A stretch of 9,166 bases of DNA. Source: Acetobacteraceae bacterium. GTDB lineage: Bacteria; Pseudomonadota; Alphaproteobacteria; Acetobacterales; Acetobacteraceae. Within the stretch, counting starts at the first letter, position 1. Each line of letters opens with the position of its first letter. The stretch lies in NCBI GenBank assembly GCA_003133265.1, contig PKWQ01000103.1, forward strand, positions 1 through 9,166. Reading direction: 5' to 3'. The position numbers and the translations under genes were made by a program. Below, piece after piece: positions 1 to 6,122 of the stretch. The notes under the pieces were generated by a model, which saw only the letters and a program-made list of their open reading frames with translations, had not been told where the DNA came from and searched no databases.

Positions 1-342
1 GACACGGTGATCGGCGAGGGCGGCATCAAGGTCTCCGGCGGCGAGAAGCAGCGCATCGCCATTGCCCGGACCCTGCTGCGGGACCCGCGCGTGCTCGTTC
101 TCGACGAGGCCACCAGCGCGCTGGACACCGAGACCGAGCGCGCCGTGCAGAAGGCGTTCGACGCCCTGGCCAGCGGCCGTACCACCATCACCATCGCGCA
201 CCGGCTGTCCACCGTGCGCGACGCCGACCTGGTGGTGGTGCTTGCCGACGGCCGCGCGGTGGAGCAGGGCACCCACGCCGAACTAATGGAACAGGACGGG
301 CTTTACGCCCGGCTGGTGCGGAGCCAGGCGCTGGCCCAATAG
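1..342 (+). CDS. ABC exporter, C-terminal nucleotide-binding domain (partial, 5' end outside window)
   Basis: This is the last 113 residues of an ABC ATPase domain, open from the first base of the window, so the start and any membrane domain lie upstream. Counting from the first residue seen, it carries the signature VSGGEKQR (about 12-19), the Walker B and D-loop run VLVLDEATSALD (about 31-42) and the H-loop IAHRLSTV (about 65-72). The ending GTHAELMEQDGLYARLV is typical of ABCB/MsbA-type half-transporters, where the ATPase is fused behind a six-helix membrane domain. Such proteins export lipids, drugs or peptides by ATP hydrolysis at the inner membrane. The substrate cannot be told from this fragment. 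The gene ends in TAG at 340-342, and a second in-frame TAG follows at 355-357 because of a short tandem duplication. It converges on hemF with 22 bp between the two stop codons, and no clear terminator hairpin is visible there. Confidence 0.9.
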   Translation, partial: DTVIGEGGIKVSGGEKQRIAIARTLLRDPRVLVLDEATSALDTETERAVQKAFDALASGRTTITIAHRLSTVRDADLVVVLADGRAVEQGTHAELMEQDGLYARLVRSQALAQ

Positions 343-361
343 CGCGTGGCCCAGTAGCGCG
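332..361. repeat. 15-bp tandem duplication spanning the exporter stop codon
   Basis: Two adjacent 15-bp units, 332-346 and 347-361, both read TGGCCCARTAGCGCG and differ at a single base (A at 339, G at 354). Each contains TAG in the exporter's reading frame, so the gene has two in-frame stop codons 15 bp apart. The copy fills most of the gap before the convergent hemF stop (365-367). The near identity suggests a recent slippage duplication; that history is inferred. Confidence 0.85.
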
Positions 362-364
362 CCG

Positions 365-1258
365 TCACGGCCACTTCACCTCGGGCGGCAGGCTCATCAG
401 GATCGCCTCCACGTTGCCGCCGGTCTTCAGGCCGAACAGCGTGCCGCGGTCGTGGATCAGGTTGAACTCCACGTAGCGGCCACGGCGGACCAGTTGGTGT
501 TCGCGCTCTTCGGCGGTCCAGGGCTGCGCCATCCGCCGGCGGACGATGGCCGGATAGGCGTCGAGGAACGCGAGGCCGACATCCCGGGTGAAGGCGAAAT
601 CGGCATCGGCGTCGCCGCTGAACAGCCGGTCGTAGAAGATGCCGCCGGCGCCGCGCGGCTCGTTGCGGTGCGGCAGGAAGAAATAGCGGTCGCACCACGC
701 CTTGTACTCCGGGTAGTAGCCGGGATCGTGCTTGTCGCAGGCGGCCTTGAAGCTGGCATGGAAGTCGGCGGCGTCCGCGATCGCCGCCGGCGCATCGAGG
801 CGCATCGGCGTCAGGTCGCCGCCGCCGCCGAACCAGCCGCGCGTGGTGACCAGCATGCGCGTGTTCATGTGCGCCGCCGGCACCAGCGGGCTGTGCATGT
901 GCGCCACCAGACTGATCCCGCTGGCCCAGAAGCGCGGGTCTTGCGCGGCACCGGGGATCTGGGCGCGGAACTCGGGCGAGAACTCGCCCCAGACGGTGGA
1001 GACGTTCACCCCCACCTTCTCGAACACCCGCCCGCGCATCACGCTCATCACCCCGCCGCCGCCGGGGGAGCCGTCCTCGGTCGGACGGCTCCAGGCGGTG
1101 CGAACGAATCGGCCGGGCGGGCGATCGGCCAGCGGCCCGCTTTGGGCGTCCTCGATCGCCTCGAACTCGGCGCAGATCTGCCCGCGCAGTTCCTCGAACC
1201 AGGCGCGCGCCGCTGGTTTCAAGCTGTCATGTGGCGGTCTGGCGGTGGAATTAGGCAT
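365..1258 (-). CDS. hemF: Oxygen-dependent coproporphyrinogen III oxidase (HemF)
   Basis: HemF oxidatively decarboxylates coproporphyrinogen III to protoporphyrinogen IX in heme synthesis, using O2, in the cytoplasm. The 297-residue product matches the usual length of about 300. Family landmarks are RGRVFEKVGVNVSTVWG (75-91), HMNTRMLVTT (130-139), WFGGGGDLTPM (142-152), the signature beginning KAWCDRYFFLPHRNEPRG (186-203) and continuing AGGIFYD, and the C-terminal run YVEFNLIHDRGTLFGLKTGG (262-281). I chose the ATG at 1258-1256 because the protein then begins MPNSTARPP at normal length and an AGGA lies 10 nt upstream. An in-frame ATG at 1297 would add 13 residues without family likeness. The gene is divergent from petA across 156 bp and convergent with the ABC exporter. 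An enzyme that needs oxygen fits the aerobic bc1 complex next door. The oxygen-independent HemN type is excluded because there is no radical-SAM CxxxCxxC motif. Confidence 0.97.
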   Translation of the reverse strand: MPNSTARPPHDSLKPAARAWFEELRGQICAEFEAIEDAQSGPLADRPPGRFVRTAWSRPTEDGSPGGGGVMSVMRGRVFEKVGVNVSTVWGEFSPEFRAQIPGAAQDPRFWASGISLVAHMHSPLVPAAHMNTRMLVTTRGWFGGGGDLTPMRLDAPAAIADAADFHASFKAACDKHDPGYYPEYKAWCDRYFFLPHRNEPRGAGGIFYDRLFSGDADADFAFTRDVGLAFLDAYPAIVRRRMAQPWTAEEREHQLVRRGRYVEFNLIHDRGTLFGLKTGGNVEAILMSLPPEVKWP

Positions 1259-1309
1259 GCTTGGGTGTTCCTGACTGCATTTTTCAACATAACCCACCCG
1301 ATCGGCGTG

Positions 1310-1338
1310 TTGCAGGGGCGAGAGGAGACCCCTAGTAT
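1310..1338 (+). promoter_or_regulatory. Candidate sigma-70-type promoter of petABC
   Basis: TTGCAG (1310-1315) and TAGTAT (1333-1338) are separated by exactly 17 bp and point toward petA, 77 bp before its ATG. The hexamers match the consensus at 3/6 and 4/6, and the -10 is preceded by C, as in many alphaproteobacterial promoters. Transcription would begin near 1345 and leave a leader of about 70 nt that includes the hairpin at 1348-1374. This comes from spacing and sequence only; no start site is known. Confidence 0.45.
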
Positions 1339-1347
1339 GCGCCGGAC

Positions 1348-1374
1348 CGCGGCTGGGGCAGACCTCCAGCCGCG
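1348..1374 (+). other. Perfect 9-bp hairpin in the petA leader
   Basis: CGCGGCTGG (1348-1356) and CCAGCCGCG (1366-1374) pair perfectly around a 9-nt loop, GGCAGACCT. The hairpin lies between the proposed promoter and the petA ribosome site (GAGGA, 1406-1410). No run of T follows it, so it does not look like an intrinsic terminator. It could stabilise the mRNA, bind a protein or be chance in GC-rich DNA. Confidence 0.5.
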
Positions 1375-1414
1375 AAGGTTATTTGCGTCCCCGCAATGGG
1401 AGATTGAGGATAAG

Positions 1415-1975
1415 ATGGCCGATACGTCTGCTGCCGCCTCGCATGGCCAGCCCGGAGATGTCACGAAGCGCGACTTCCTGAAACTGGTCGCGGGCGCCGG
1501 TGCCGCGATCGGCGCCGCGGCCATGGCATGGCCGCTGATCGACAGCATGAACCCGTCCAAGGACGTGCTGGCGATGTCCTCGGTGGAGGTCGACCTGACG
1601 CCGATCGCCGTCGGTCAGGGCATCACGCTGATGTGGCGCGGCAAGCCCGTCTTCGTGCGCCATCGCACGGAGCAGGAGATCAAGGATGCCGAAGCCGTCC
1701 AGCTCGGCCAGCTGATCGATCCGCAGGCCGACGATGCGCGGGTGAAGCCCGGCGAGAAGCAATGGATCGTCCTGGTGGGCATCTGCACGCATCTCGGCTG
1801 CATCCCGACCGGCAACAAGCCGACCGAGATGCGCGGCGACTGGGGCGGCTGGTTCTGCCCCTGCCATGGCAGCCAGTACGACACCTCCGGGCGCGTGCGC
1901 CACGGGCCGGCGCCGGCCAATCTGGCGGTGCCGCCGTACGCTTTCGAAAGCGACACCAAGATCAAGATCGGCTGA
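1415..1975 (+). CDS. petA: Ubiquinol-cytochrome c reductase Rieske iron-sulfur subunit
   Basis: This is the 2Fe-2S subunit of the cytochrome bc1 complex, which takes the first electron from ubiquinol at the Qo site and passes it to cytochrome c1 on the periplasmic side. The 186-residue protein has the cluster motifs CTHLGC (124-129) and CPCHGS (148-153), giving ligands C124, H126, C148 and H151, with C129 and C150 able to form the usual disulfide. A single anchor helix (about 24-42) follows TKRDFLK (17-23), a twin-arginine-like signal in which the first Arg is Lys. GKPVFVRHRTEQEI (76-89) and SVEVDLTPI (56-64) are typical of the alphaproteobacterial subunit. The ATG at 1415 has GAGGA 4 nt upstream. 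The frame stays open further upstream through the antisense of hemF, but that part has no family likeness. First gene of petABC, with 46 bp to petB. Confidence 0.97.
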   Translation: MADTSAAASHGQPGDVTKRDFLKLVAGAGAAIGAAAMAWPLIDSMNPSKDVLAMSSVEVDLTPIAVGQGITLMWRGKPVFVRHRTEQEIKDAEAVQLGQLIDPQADDARVKPGEKQWIVLVGICTHLGCIPTGNKPTEMRGDWGGWFCPCHGSQYDTSGRVRHGPAPANLAVPPYAFESDTKIKIG

Positions 1976-2021
1976 CGCCGCACATCCCAAGCCGCCAGCC
2001 CATTTCGACGAGGTTTTCCCG

Positions 2022-3287
2022 ATGGTCGGTCTGAACAAGAGCGAATTCAAGAATCCGGTGGTCAACTGGATCGACACCCGGCTGCCCATCTTCACGATGA
2101 TGCAGAACGAATACGGGGCCTTCCCCACGCCGAAGAATTTCAATTACCTGTGGAACTTCGGCGCGCTGGCGATGATCAACCTGATGATCATGATGGTCAC
2201 CGGCGTCTTCCTGGCGATGAACTATCAGCCGAATGCCACCCTGGCGTTCGACAGCGTCCAGCATATCATGCGCGACGTGAACTACGGCTGGCTGCTGCGC
2301 TATGTGCACCAGAACGGCGCCTCGATGTTCTTCATCGTCGTGTTCGTCCACATCTTCCGCAACATGTATTACGGTTCCTACAAGAACCCGCGCGAACTGC
2401 TGTGGATCTTCGGCGTGGTCCTGCTGCTGCTGATGATGGCCACCTCGTTCATGGGGTATGTGCTGCCCTGGGGCCAGATGTCCTACTGGGGCGCGACCGT
2501 CATCACCAACCTGTTCTCCGCCTTCCCCGTCGTGGGCGACCCGATCGTGACATGGCTGTGGGGCGGCTTCAGCGTGGACAACCCGACGCTGAACCGCTTC
2601 TTCAGCCTGCACTATCTGCTGCCGTTCGTGATCTTCGGCGTGACCTTCCTGCATGTCGTCGCGCTGCACATCACCGGCTCCAACAACCCGCTGGGCATCG
2701 ACGTGAAAAGCCCGCAGGACACGCTGCCGTTCCATCCATACTACACGGTGAAGGACAGCGTCGGGCTGTGCGTCTATCTGCTGGTGTTCGCGATCTTCGT
2801 GTTCTTCTGGCCGAACCTGCTGGGTGATCCGAACAACTTCATCCCCGCCAACCCGTTGCAGACGCCGGCGGACATCGTGCCGGAATGGTACTTCCTGCCG
2901 TTCTACGCCATCCTGCGCTCGGTGCCGAACAAGCTCGGCGGCGTGTGCCTGATGTTCGGCTCCATCGCGGTTCTGTTCGTGCTGCCCTGGCTGGATACCA
3001 GCCCGGTGCGCAGCGCCCGCTTCCGCCCGATCTTCCGCAAGCTGATCTGGCTCTGGATCGTTTCCGTGGGCGTGCTCGGCGTGTGCGGCGCGAACAAGCC
3101 CGAGGGTATCTGGGTCGTGCTGAGCCGTGTGGGCACCGCCTATTACTTCCTGCACTTCCTGGTCATTCTGCCGATCCTGGGCAAGCTGGAGCGGCCGCTG
3201 CCGCTGCCTGAGAGCATCAGCCGGCCGGTGATCGGCGGCGGGCCATTGCCCGGTGGCGCCGCGGCCAAGCCGATGGAGAAGGTCTGA
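2022..3287 (+). CDS. petB: Ubiquinol-cytochrome c reductase cytochrome b subunit
   Basis: Cytochrome b is the membrane core of the bc1 complex. It holds hemes bL and bH and the Qo and Qi quinone sites. The 421-residue protein is strongly hydrophobic, with helices predicted by eye at about 45-66, 92-116, 125-147, 192-217, 247-266, 305-323, 340-356 and 370-388. The four axial histidines are H96/H110 and H197/H211; both pairs have the 14-residue spacing expected of bc1-type cytochrome b. The Qo-site PEWY is at 287-290, and GYVLPWGQMSYW (145-156) is also a family hallmark. The full-length single protein, not split like b6f, and the separate c1 gene, not fused as in fbcH of Bradyrhizobium, define the arrangement. 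GAGG (2010-2013) lies 8 nt before the ATG. The stop overlaps the petC start by one base (TGATG), suggesting translational coupling. Confidence 0.98.
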   Translation: MVGLNKSEFKNPVVNWIDTRLPIFTMMQNEYGAFPTPKNFNYLWNFGALAMINLMIMMVTGVFLAMNYQPNATLAFDSVQHIMRDVNYGWLLRYVHQNGASMFFIVVFVHIFRNMYYGSYKNPRELLWIFGVVLLLLMMATSFMGYVLPWGQMSYWGATVITNLFSAFPVVGDPIVTWLWGGFSVDNPTLNRFFSLHYLLPFVIFGVTFLHVVALHITGSNNPLGIDVKSPQDTLPFHPYYTVKDSVGLCVYLLVFAIFVFFWPNLLGDPNNFIPANPLQTPADIVPEWYFLPFYAILRSVPNKLGGVCLMFGSIAVLFVLPWLDTSPVRSARFRPIFRKLIWLWIVSVGVLGVCGANKPEGIWVVLSRVGTAYYFLHFLVILPILGKLERPLPLPESISRPVIGGGPLPGGAAAKPMEKV

Positions 3288-4120
3288 TGCGTACGCTGCG
3301 TTCCATTTTCACCGGGCGTTCCATTTTCACCGGGCGTTCCATTTTCACCGGGCGTTCCGTTTTCACCGGCGCCGCCCTGCTGGCCGGTGCTGCCTTGCTG
3401 GTGTCCGCATCTCCCGCGCGTGCCCAGGAGGGGGTCGAGCCGCCGTCGCGGGAATGGAGCTTCCAGAGCATCTTCGGGACCTACGATCTGGCCGCCGTCC
3501 AGCGCGGCTTCCAGGTCTATTCCGAGGTCTGCTCGAACTGCCATTCGATGAACCAGATGTACTACCGCAATCTGTCGGAGATCGGGCTGACGCAGGAGCA
3601 GATCAAGGCGGTCGCCGCCGCGGTGCAGGTTCCCGCCGGGCTGAACGACCAGGGCGAGCCGGTCCAGGGGCCGGGAACCCCGGCCAGCCGGTTCCGCGCG
3701 CCGTTCGCCAACGAGACGGCCGCGCGCGCCGCCAATGCCGGCGCCCTGCCGCCGGACCTGTCGCTGATCGTGAATGCGCGCCAGTACGGTCCGAACTACA
3801 TCTTCGGCCTGCTGACCGGCTATGCCGACGCGCCGGCCGATATCAAGATGCAGGAGGGGATGAACTACAACAAATATTTCCCCGGCCACCAGATCGCCAT
3901 GCCGCAGCCGCTCAACGAGGGGCAGATCACCTACGCCGACGGCACGGCGAACAATCTGGACCAGGAAGCGCGCGACGTAACGACCTTCCTGGCCTGGGTG
4001 GCCAATCCGGAGATGGTCGAGCGCAAGAAGATCGGCGCGCGCATCGCGCTGTTCCTTATCCTGATGACCGGCATCACCTATGCCGTGAAGCGCAAGGTCT
4101 GGGCCGACGTTCACCACTGA
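3287..4120 (+). CDS. petC: Ubiquinol-cytochrome c reductase cytochrome c1 subunit
   Basis: Cytochrome c1 takes electrons from the Rieske protein and passes them to a soluble or membrane c-type cytochrome. The 277-residue precursor has the heme c site CSNCH (82-86), PPDLS (155-159), the likely axial Met205 in HQIAMPQPL, and a C-terminal anchor helix (about 250-267) followed by KRK. The Sec signal peptide is unusual. After MRTL come four tandem R-S-[IV]-F-T-G units (5-28), then the hydrophobic core AALLAGAALLVSA and a probable cleavage after ASPARA (A46). One unit alone would give a normal 28-residue signal, so the n-region seems to have been lengthened by 18 residues. Start choice is supported by GGAGAAGG at 3275-3282 and the one-base overlap with petB. 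Last gene of the operon, followed by a terminator. Confidence 0.97.
   Translation: MRTLRSIFTGRSIFTGRSIFTGRSVFTGAALLAGAALLVSASPARAQEGVEPPSREWSFQSIFGTYDLAAVQRGFQVYSEVCSNCHSMNQMYYRNLSEIGLTQEQIKAVAAAVQVPAGLNDQGEPVQGPGTPASRFRAPFANETAARAANAGALPPDLSLIVNARQYGPNYIFGLLTGYADAPADIKMQEGMNYNKYFPGHQIAMPQPLNEGQITYADGTANNLDQEARDVTTFLAWVANPEMVERKKIGARIALFLILMTGITYAVKRKVWADVHH
3299..3370 (+). repeat. 18-bp in-frame tandem repeat, four copies, in the petC signal peptide
   Basis: The units are 3299-3316, 3317-3334, 3335-3352 and 3353-3370. The first three are identical (CGTTCCATTTTCACCGGG). The fourth differs at two bases, turning Ile to Val and changing the last Gly codon from GGG to GGC. Each unit encodes Arg-Ser-Ile/Val-Phe-Thr-Gly. 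Because 18 bp is six codons, gain or loss of a unit keeps the frame. The divergent fourth copy joins directly to the hydrophobic core, so it is probably the ancestral unit, and the identical copies look like recent expansions. Confidence 0.95.
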
Positions 4121-4151
4121 GCGCCCGGCGCGCGCGTTTTATGCCTGACAA

Positions 4152-4190
4152 CCGCCGCGCGGGACGCATCCCGCGCGGCGGTTTCGTTTT
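4152..4190 (+). terminator. Rho-independent terminator of petABC
   Basis: CCGCCGCGCGGGA (4152-4164) pairs perfectly with TCCCGCGCGGCGG (4169-4181) across a 4-nt loop, CGCA, giving a 13-bp GC-rich stem that two flanking A-T pairs can extend. The T-rich tract TTTCGTTTT (4182-4190) follows at once. It starts 31 bp after the petC stop and separates the bc1 operon from mtnP. The T tract is only on the plus-strand side, so it serves petABC. Confidence 0.9.
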
Positions 4191-4226
4191 CCGCCGATCC
4201 GTCCTCAGTATTTTGGAGTGTCCCGC

Positions 4227-5105
4227 ATGACGGACAGCATCGAGCCGGTGATCGGCATCATCGGCGGCTCCGGCCTCTATGACATCGAGGGGCTGGAGGA
4301 GAAATCCTGGCGCGCGGTCGCCACCCCCTGGGGCCCGCCATCCGATGAGCTGCTGTTCGGCCGGCTCGCCGGCGTGCGCTGCGTGTTCCTGCCCCGGCAC
4401 GGGCGCGGCCATCCGGTCTCGCCCACGCACCTGAACTATCGCGCCAACATCGACGCGCTGAAACGCTCGGGGGTGACCGACATCCTCTCGCTCTCCGCCG
4501 TCGGCTCGCTGAAGGAGGAGTTGCCGCCAGGGCATTTCGTCATCGTCGATCAGTTCATCGACCGCAGCTTCGCGCGCGAGAAGAGCTTCTTCGGCGACGG
4601 CATCGTGGCGCATGTCTCGATGGCGCATCCGGTCTGCCCGCGCATCGGCGACGCGGTGGAAGCGGCCGCGCGTGGCCTCGGCCTGCCGGTAACGCGCGGC
4701 GGCACCTATCTGGTGATGGAAGGTCCGCAATTCTCCACCAAGGCCGAGAGCGAGCTGTACCGCTCCTGGGGGTGCAGCGTGATCGGCATGACCAACATGC
4801 CGGAGGCCAAGCTGGCCCGCGAGGCGGAGATCTGTTACGCGACCGTGGCGATGGTGACGGATTTCGACTGCTGGCACCCCGAGCATGACCACGTCACGGT
4901 GGAGGCGGTGGTGAAGGTGCTGTTCGGCAATGCCGACAACGCCCGCGCGCTGGTCAGGCGCGTGGTGCCCGAACTCGGCCAGCCGCGCGGCGCCTGCCCG
5001 GCGGGCTGCGACCGGGCGCTGGATCACGCCATCATCACCGCACCCGACAAACGCGACCCCGCGCTGCTGGCGCGGCTGGACGCGGTTGCCGGGCGGGTGC
5101 TGTAG
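4227..5105 (+). CDS. mtnP: S-methyl-5'-thioadenosine phosphorylase
   Basis: MtnP splits 5'-methylthioadenosine with phosphate into adenine and 5-methylthioribose 1-phosphate. This removes the by-product of polyamine synthesis and starts methionine salvage. The 292-residue protein has the family's phosphate and nucleoside motifs: GGSGLYD (13-19), PRHGRGH (56-62), SAVGSLKEE (90-98), EGPQFSTKAES (165-175), MTNMPEAKLA (188-197) and TDFDCW (211-216). The two Asp in TDFDCW correspond to the adenine-contacting pair of human MTAP and argue for methylthioadenosine over inosine or guanosine substrates. The ATG at 4227 has GGAG (4215-4218) 8 nt upstream; the in-frame GTG at 4218 overlaps that ribosome site and is less likely. 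It lies downstream of the petABC terminator, so it probably has its own promoter, though none stands out. Its stop is 14 bp from that of the convergent binding-protein gene. Confidence 0.95.
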   Translation: MTDSIEPVIGIIGGSGLYDIEGLEEKSWRAVATPWGPPSDELLFGRLAGVRCVFLPRHGRGHPVSPTHLNYRANIDALKRSGVTDILSLSAVGSLKEELPPGHFVIVDQFIDRSFAREKSFFGDGIVAHVSMAHPVCPRIGDAVEAAARGLGLPVTRGGTYLVMEGPQFSTKAESELYRSWGCSVIGMTNMPEAKLAREAEICYATVAMVTDFDCWHPEHDHVTVEAVVKVLFGNADNARALVRRVVPELGQPRGACPAGCDRALDHAIITAPDKRDPALLARLDAVAGRVL

Positions 5106-5119
5106 CCGCCCCGCGTTCT

Positions 5120-6103
5120 TTACGCGCCGACGAAGCGGTTGGTGTAGGTCGCGTTCAGGTCGATCGAGGCGGAGGCGACGGCGGGGTCGAAGCTGGCCAG
5201 CATCCGCTTCACCGTCTCCGCCATTTCCGGTGTCACCTTGCCGTTGTGGTTGTAGGCGTCGCGGTTACGCGAGAAGCCGCTGATGCAGATATCCTGCCCG
5301 ACGAAGCACATGCCTTTCTCCAGCGCGCCGATTGCCTGTTCCGGGGTGGCGGTCTTCAGGAAATTGACGGCTTCCATGATCGCGGCGGCGGATTTCGTGC
5401 AGGCCTCCTGGTTCTTCTCGATCCAGCCCGCGTCGGCGTAGAGCGAGCCCGACGCGTAGGGGCCGCCGAACACCGCGCGCGTGCCGGCGCTGTCGCGTGC
5501 GTCCGCGAGTACCTTCATCAGCCCGCGCCGCTCCAGGTCGACCATGATCGGGTCGAACAGGGCGAGTGCGTCGACCTCGCCGCGCTCGAAGGCGCTCATC
5601 GCGGTCTGGGTGGTGCCGACGCCGATGGCGGAGAAGTCGGTGGGCTTCAGGCCGGCCTTGGCGAACAGCTGCATGGCGAAGACATGGGTGGCCGAGCCGG
5701 GGGCGCTGACGCCGATCTTCTTGCCCTTCAGATCGGCGATGGTCTTGAACTCCGGCTTCACGCCGAGGGCGAGGCCGGAGTTCTGCACCTGCAGCACGAA
5801 GGTGGTGATCTTGGCGCCCTTGGCGGCCATCATGATCGTGTGCTCGTAGAAGCCGCATGCGACGTCGGAGGAGCCGCCGAGCACCGCCTGCATCGCCTTC
5901 GCGCCGCCGGGGAACATCGCCACATCGGCCTCGATGCCGTGCTTGGCGAAGATGTTCTGCGCGACGCAGACGAAGAACGGCATGTAGCCATAGATGGTCA
6001 CGCCGCCGCCGGCGAAGCGCACCTTGGTGCGGGACTGGGCGATGGCGGGCAGTGGCAGGGCCACCAGTGCGGCGGCCTTCAGCGTGGCGCGGCGGGTCAG
6101 CAT
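5120..6103 (-). CDS. ABC transporter substrate-binding protein, NMT1/SsuA/TauA type
   Basis: This is the periplasmic receptor of the importer encoded with the permease and ATPase just upstream on the same strand. The 327-residue precursor begins MLTRRATLKAAALVALPLPAIAQ: a twin-arginine start, a hydrophobic core and a likely cleavage after AIA (residue 22). The mature part has the features of the nitrate/sulfonate/taurine/thiamine-precursor binding family: GYMPFFVCVAQNIFAKHGIE (about 39-58), FPGGAKAMQAVLGGSSDVACG (64-84), DLKGKKIGVSAPGSATH (124-140) and FERGEVDALALFDPIMVDL (172-190). There is no lipobox Cys, so it should be soluble. The ligand cannot be read from sequence; sulfonates, thiamine precursors and other small organic anions are all possible. 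The ATG at 6103 has AAGGGA 9 nt upstream. It is last in the operon, 19 bp after the permease. Confidence 0.88.
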   Translation of the reverse strand: MLTRRATLKAAALVALPLPAIAQSRTKVRFAGGGVTIYGYMPFFVCVAQNIFAKHGIEADVAMFPGGAKAMQAVLGGSSDVACGFYEHTIMMAAKGAKITTFVLQVQNSGLALGVKPEFKTIADLKGKKIGVSAPGSATHVFAMQLFAKAGLKPTDFSAIGVGTTQTAMSAFERGEVDALALFDPIMVDLERRGLMKVLADARDSAGTRAVFGGPYASGSLYADAGWIEKNQEACTKSAAAIMEAVNFLKTATPEQAIGALEKGMCFVGQDICISGFSRNRDAYNHNGKVTPEMAETVKRMLASFDPAVASASIDLNATYTNRFVGA

Positions 6104-6122
6104 GACTTGGGTTCCCTTTTAT

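Noticed and set aside
452..1414. Long plus-strand open frame antisense to hemF, running in frame into petA
   Set aside because: It is rich in A, R, G, H and V, as GC-rich antisense frames are, and has no recognisable domain. The real petA start at 1415 has a ribosome site and a family-typical N-terminus.
1962..3155. 397-codon minus-strand frame opposite petB
   Set aside because: Its composition (H, D, E, Q, R and V-rich) is the mirror of hydrophobic cytochrome b codons; petB itself is unmistakable.
3143..4117. Minus-strand frame with a collagen-like GENGTP repeat
   Set aside because: The apparent Gly-rich repeat is just the reverse complement of the 18-bp petC repeat; the rest is antisense to cytochrome c1 coding sequence.
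3253..4230. Plus-strand frame with a His-rich FHFHRA repeat resembling a metal-binding tract
   Set aside because: It is the petC repeat read in another frame, overlapping the true cytochrome c1 gene throughout.
5103..5122. Possible bidirectional terminator between mtnP and the binding-protein gene
   Set aside because: Only a 4-bp CGCG pairing is visible around TTCTTTA, too short to call.
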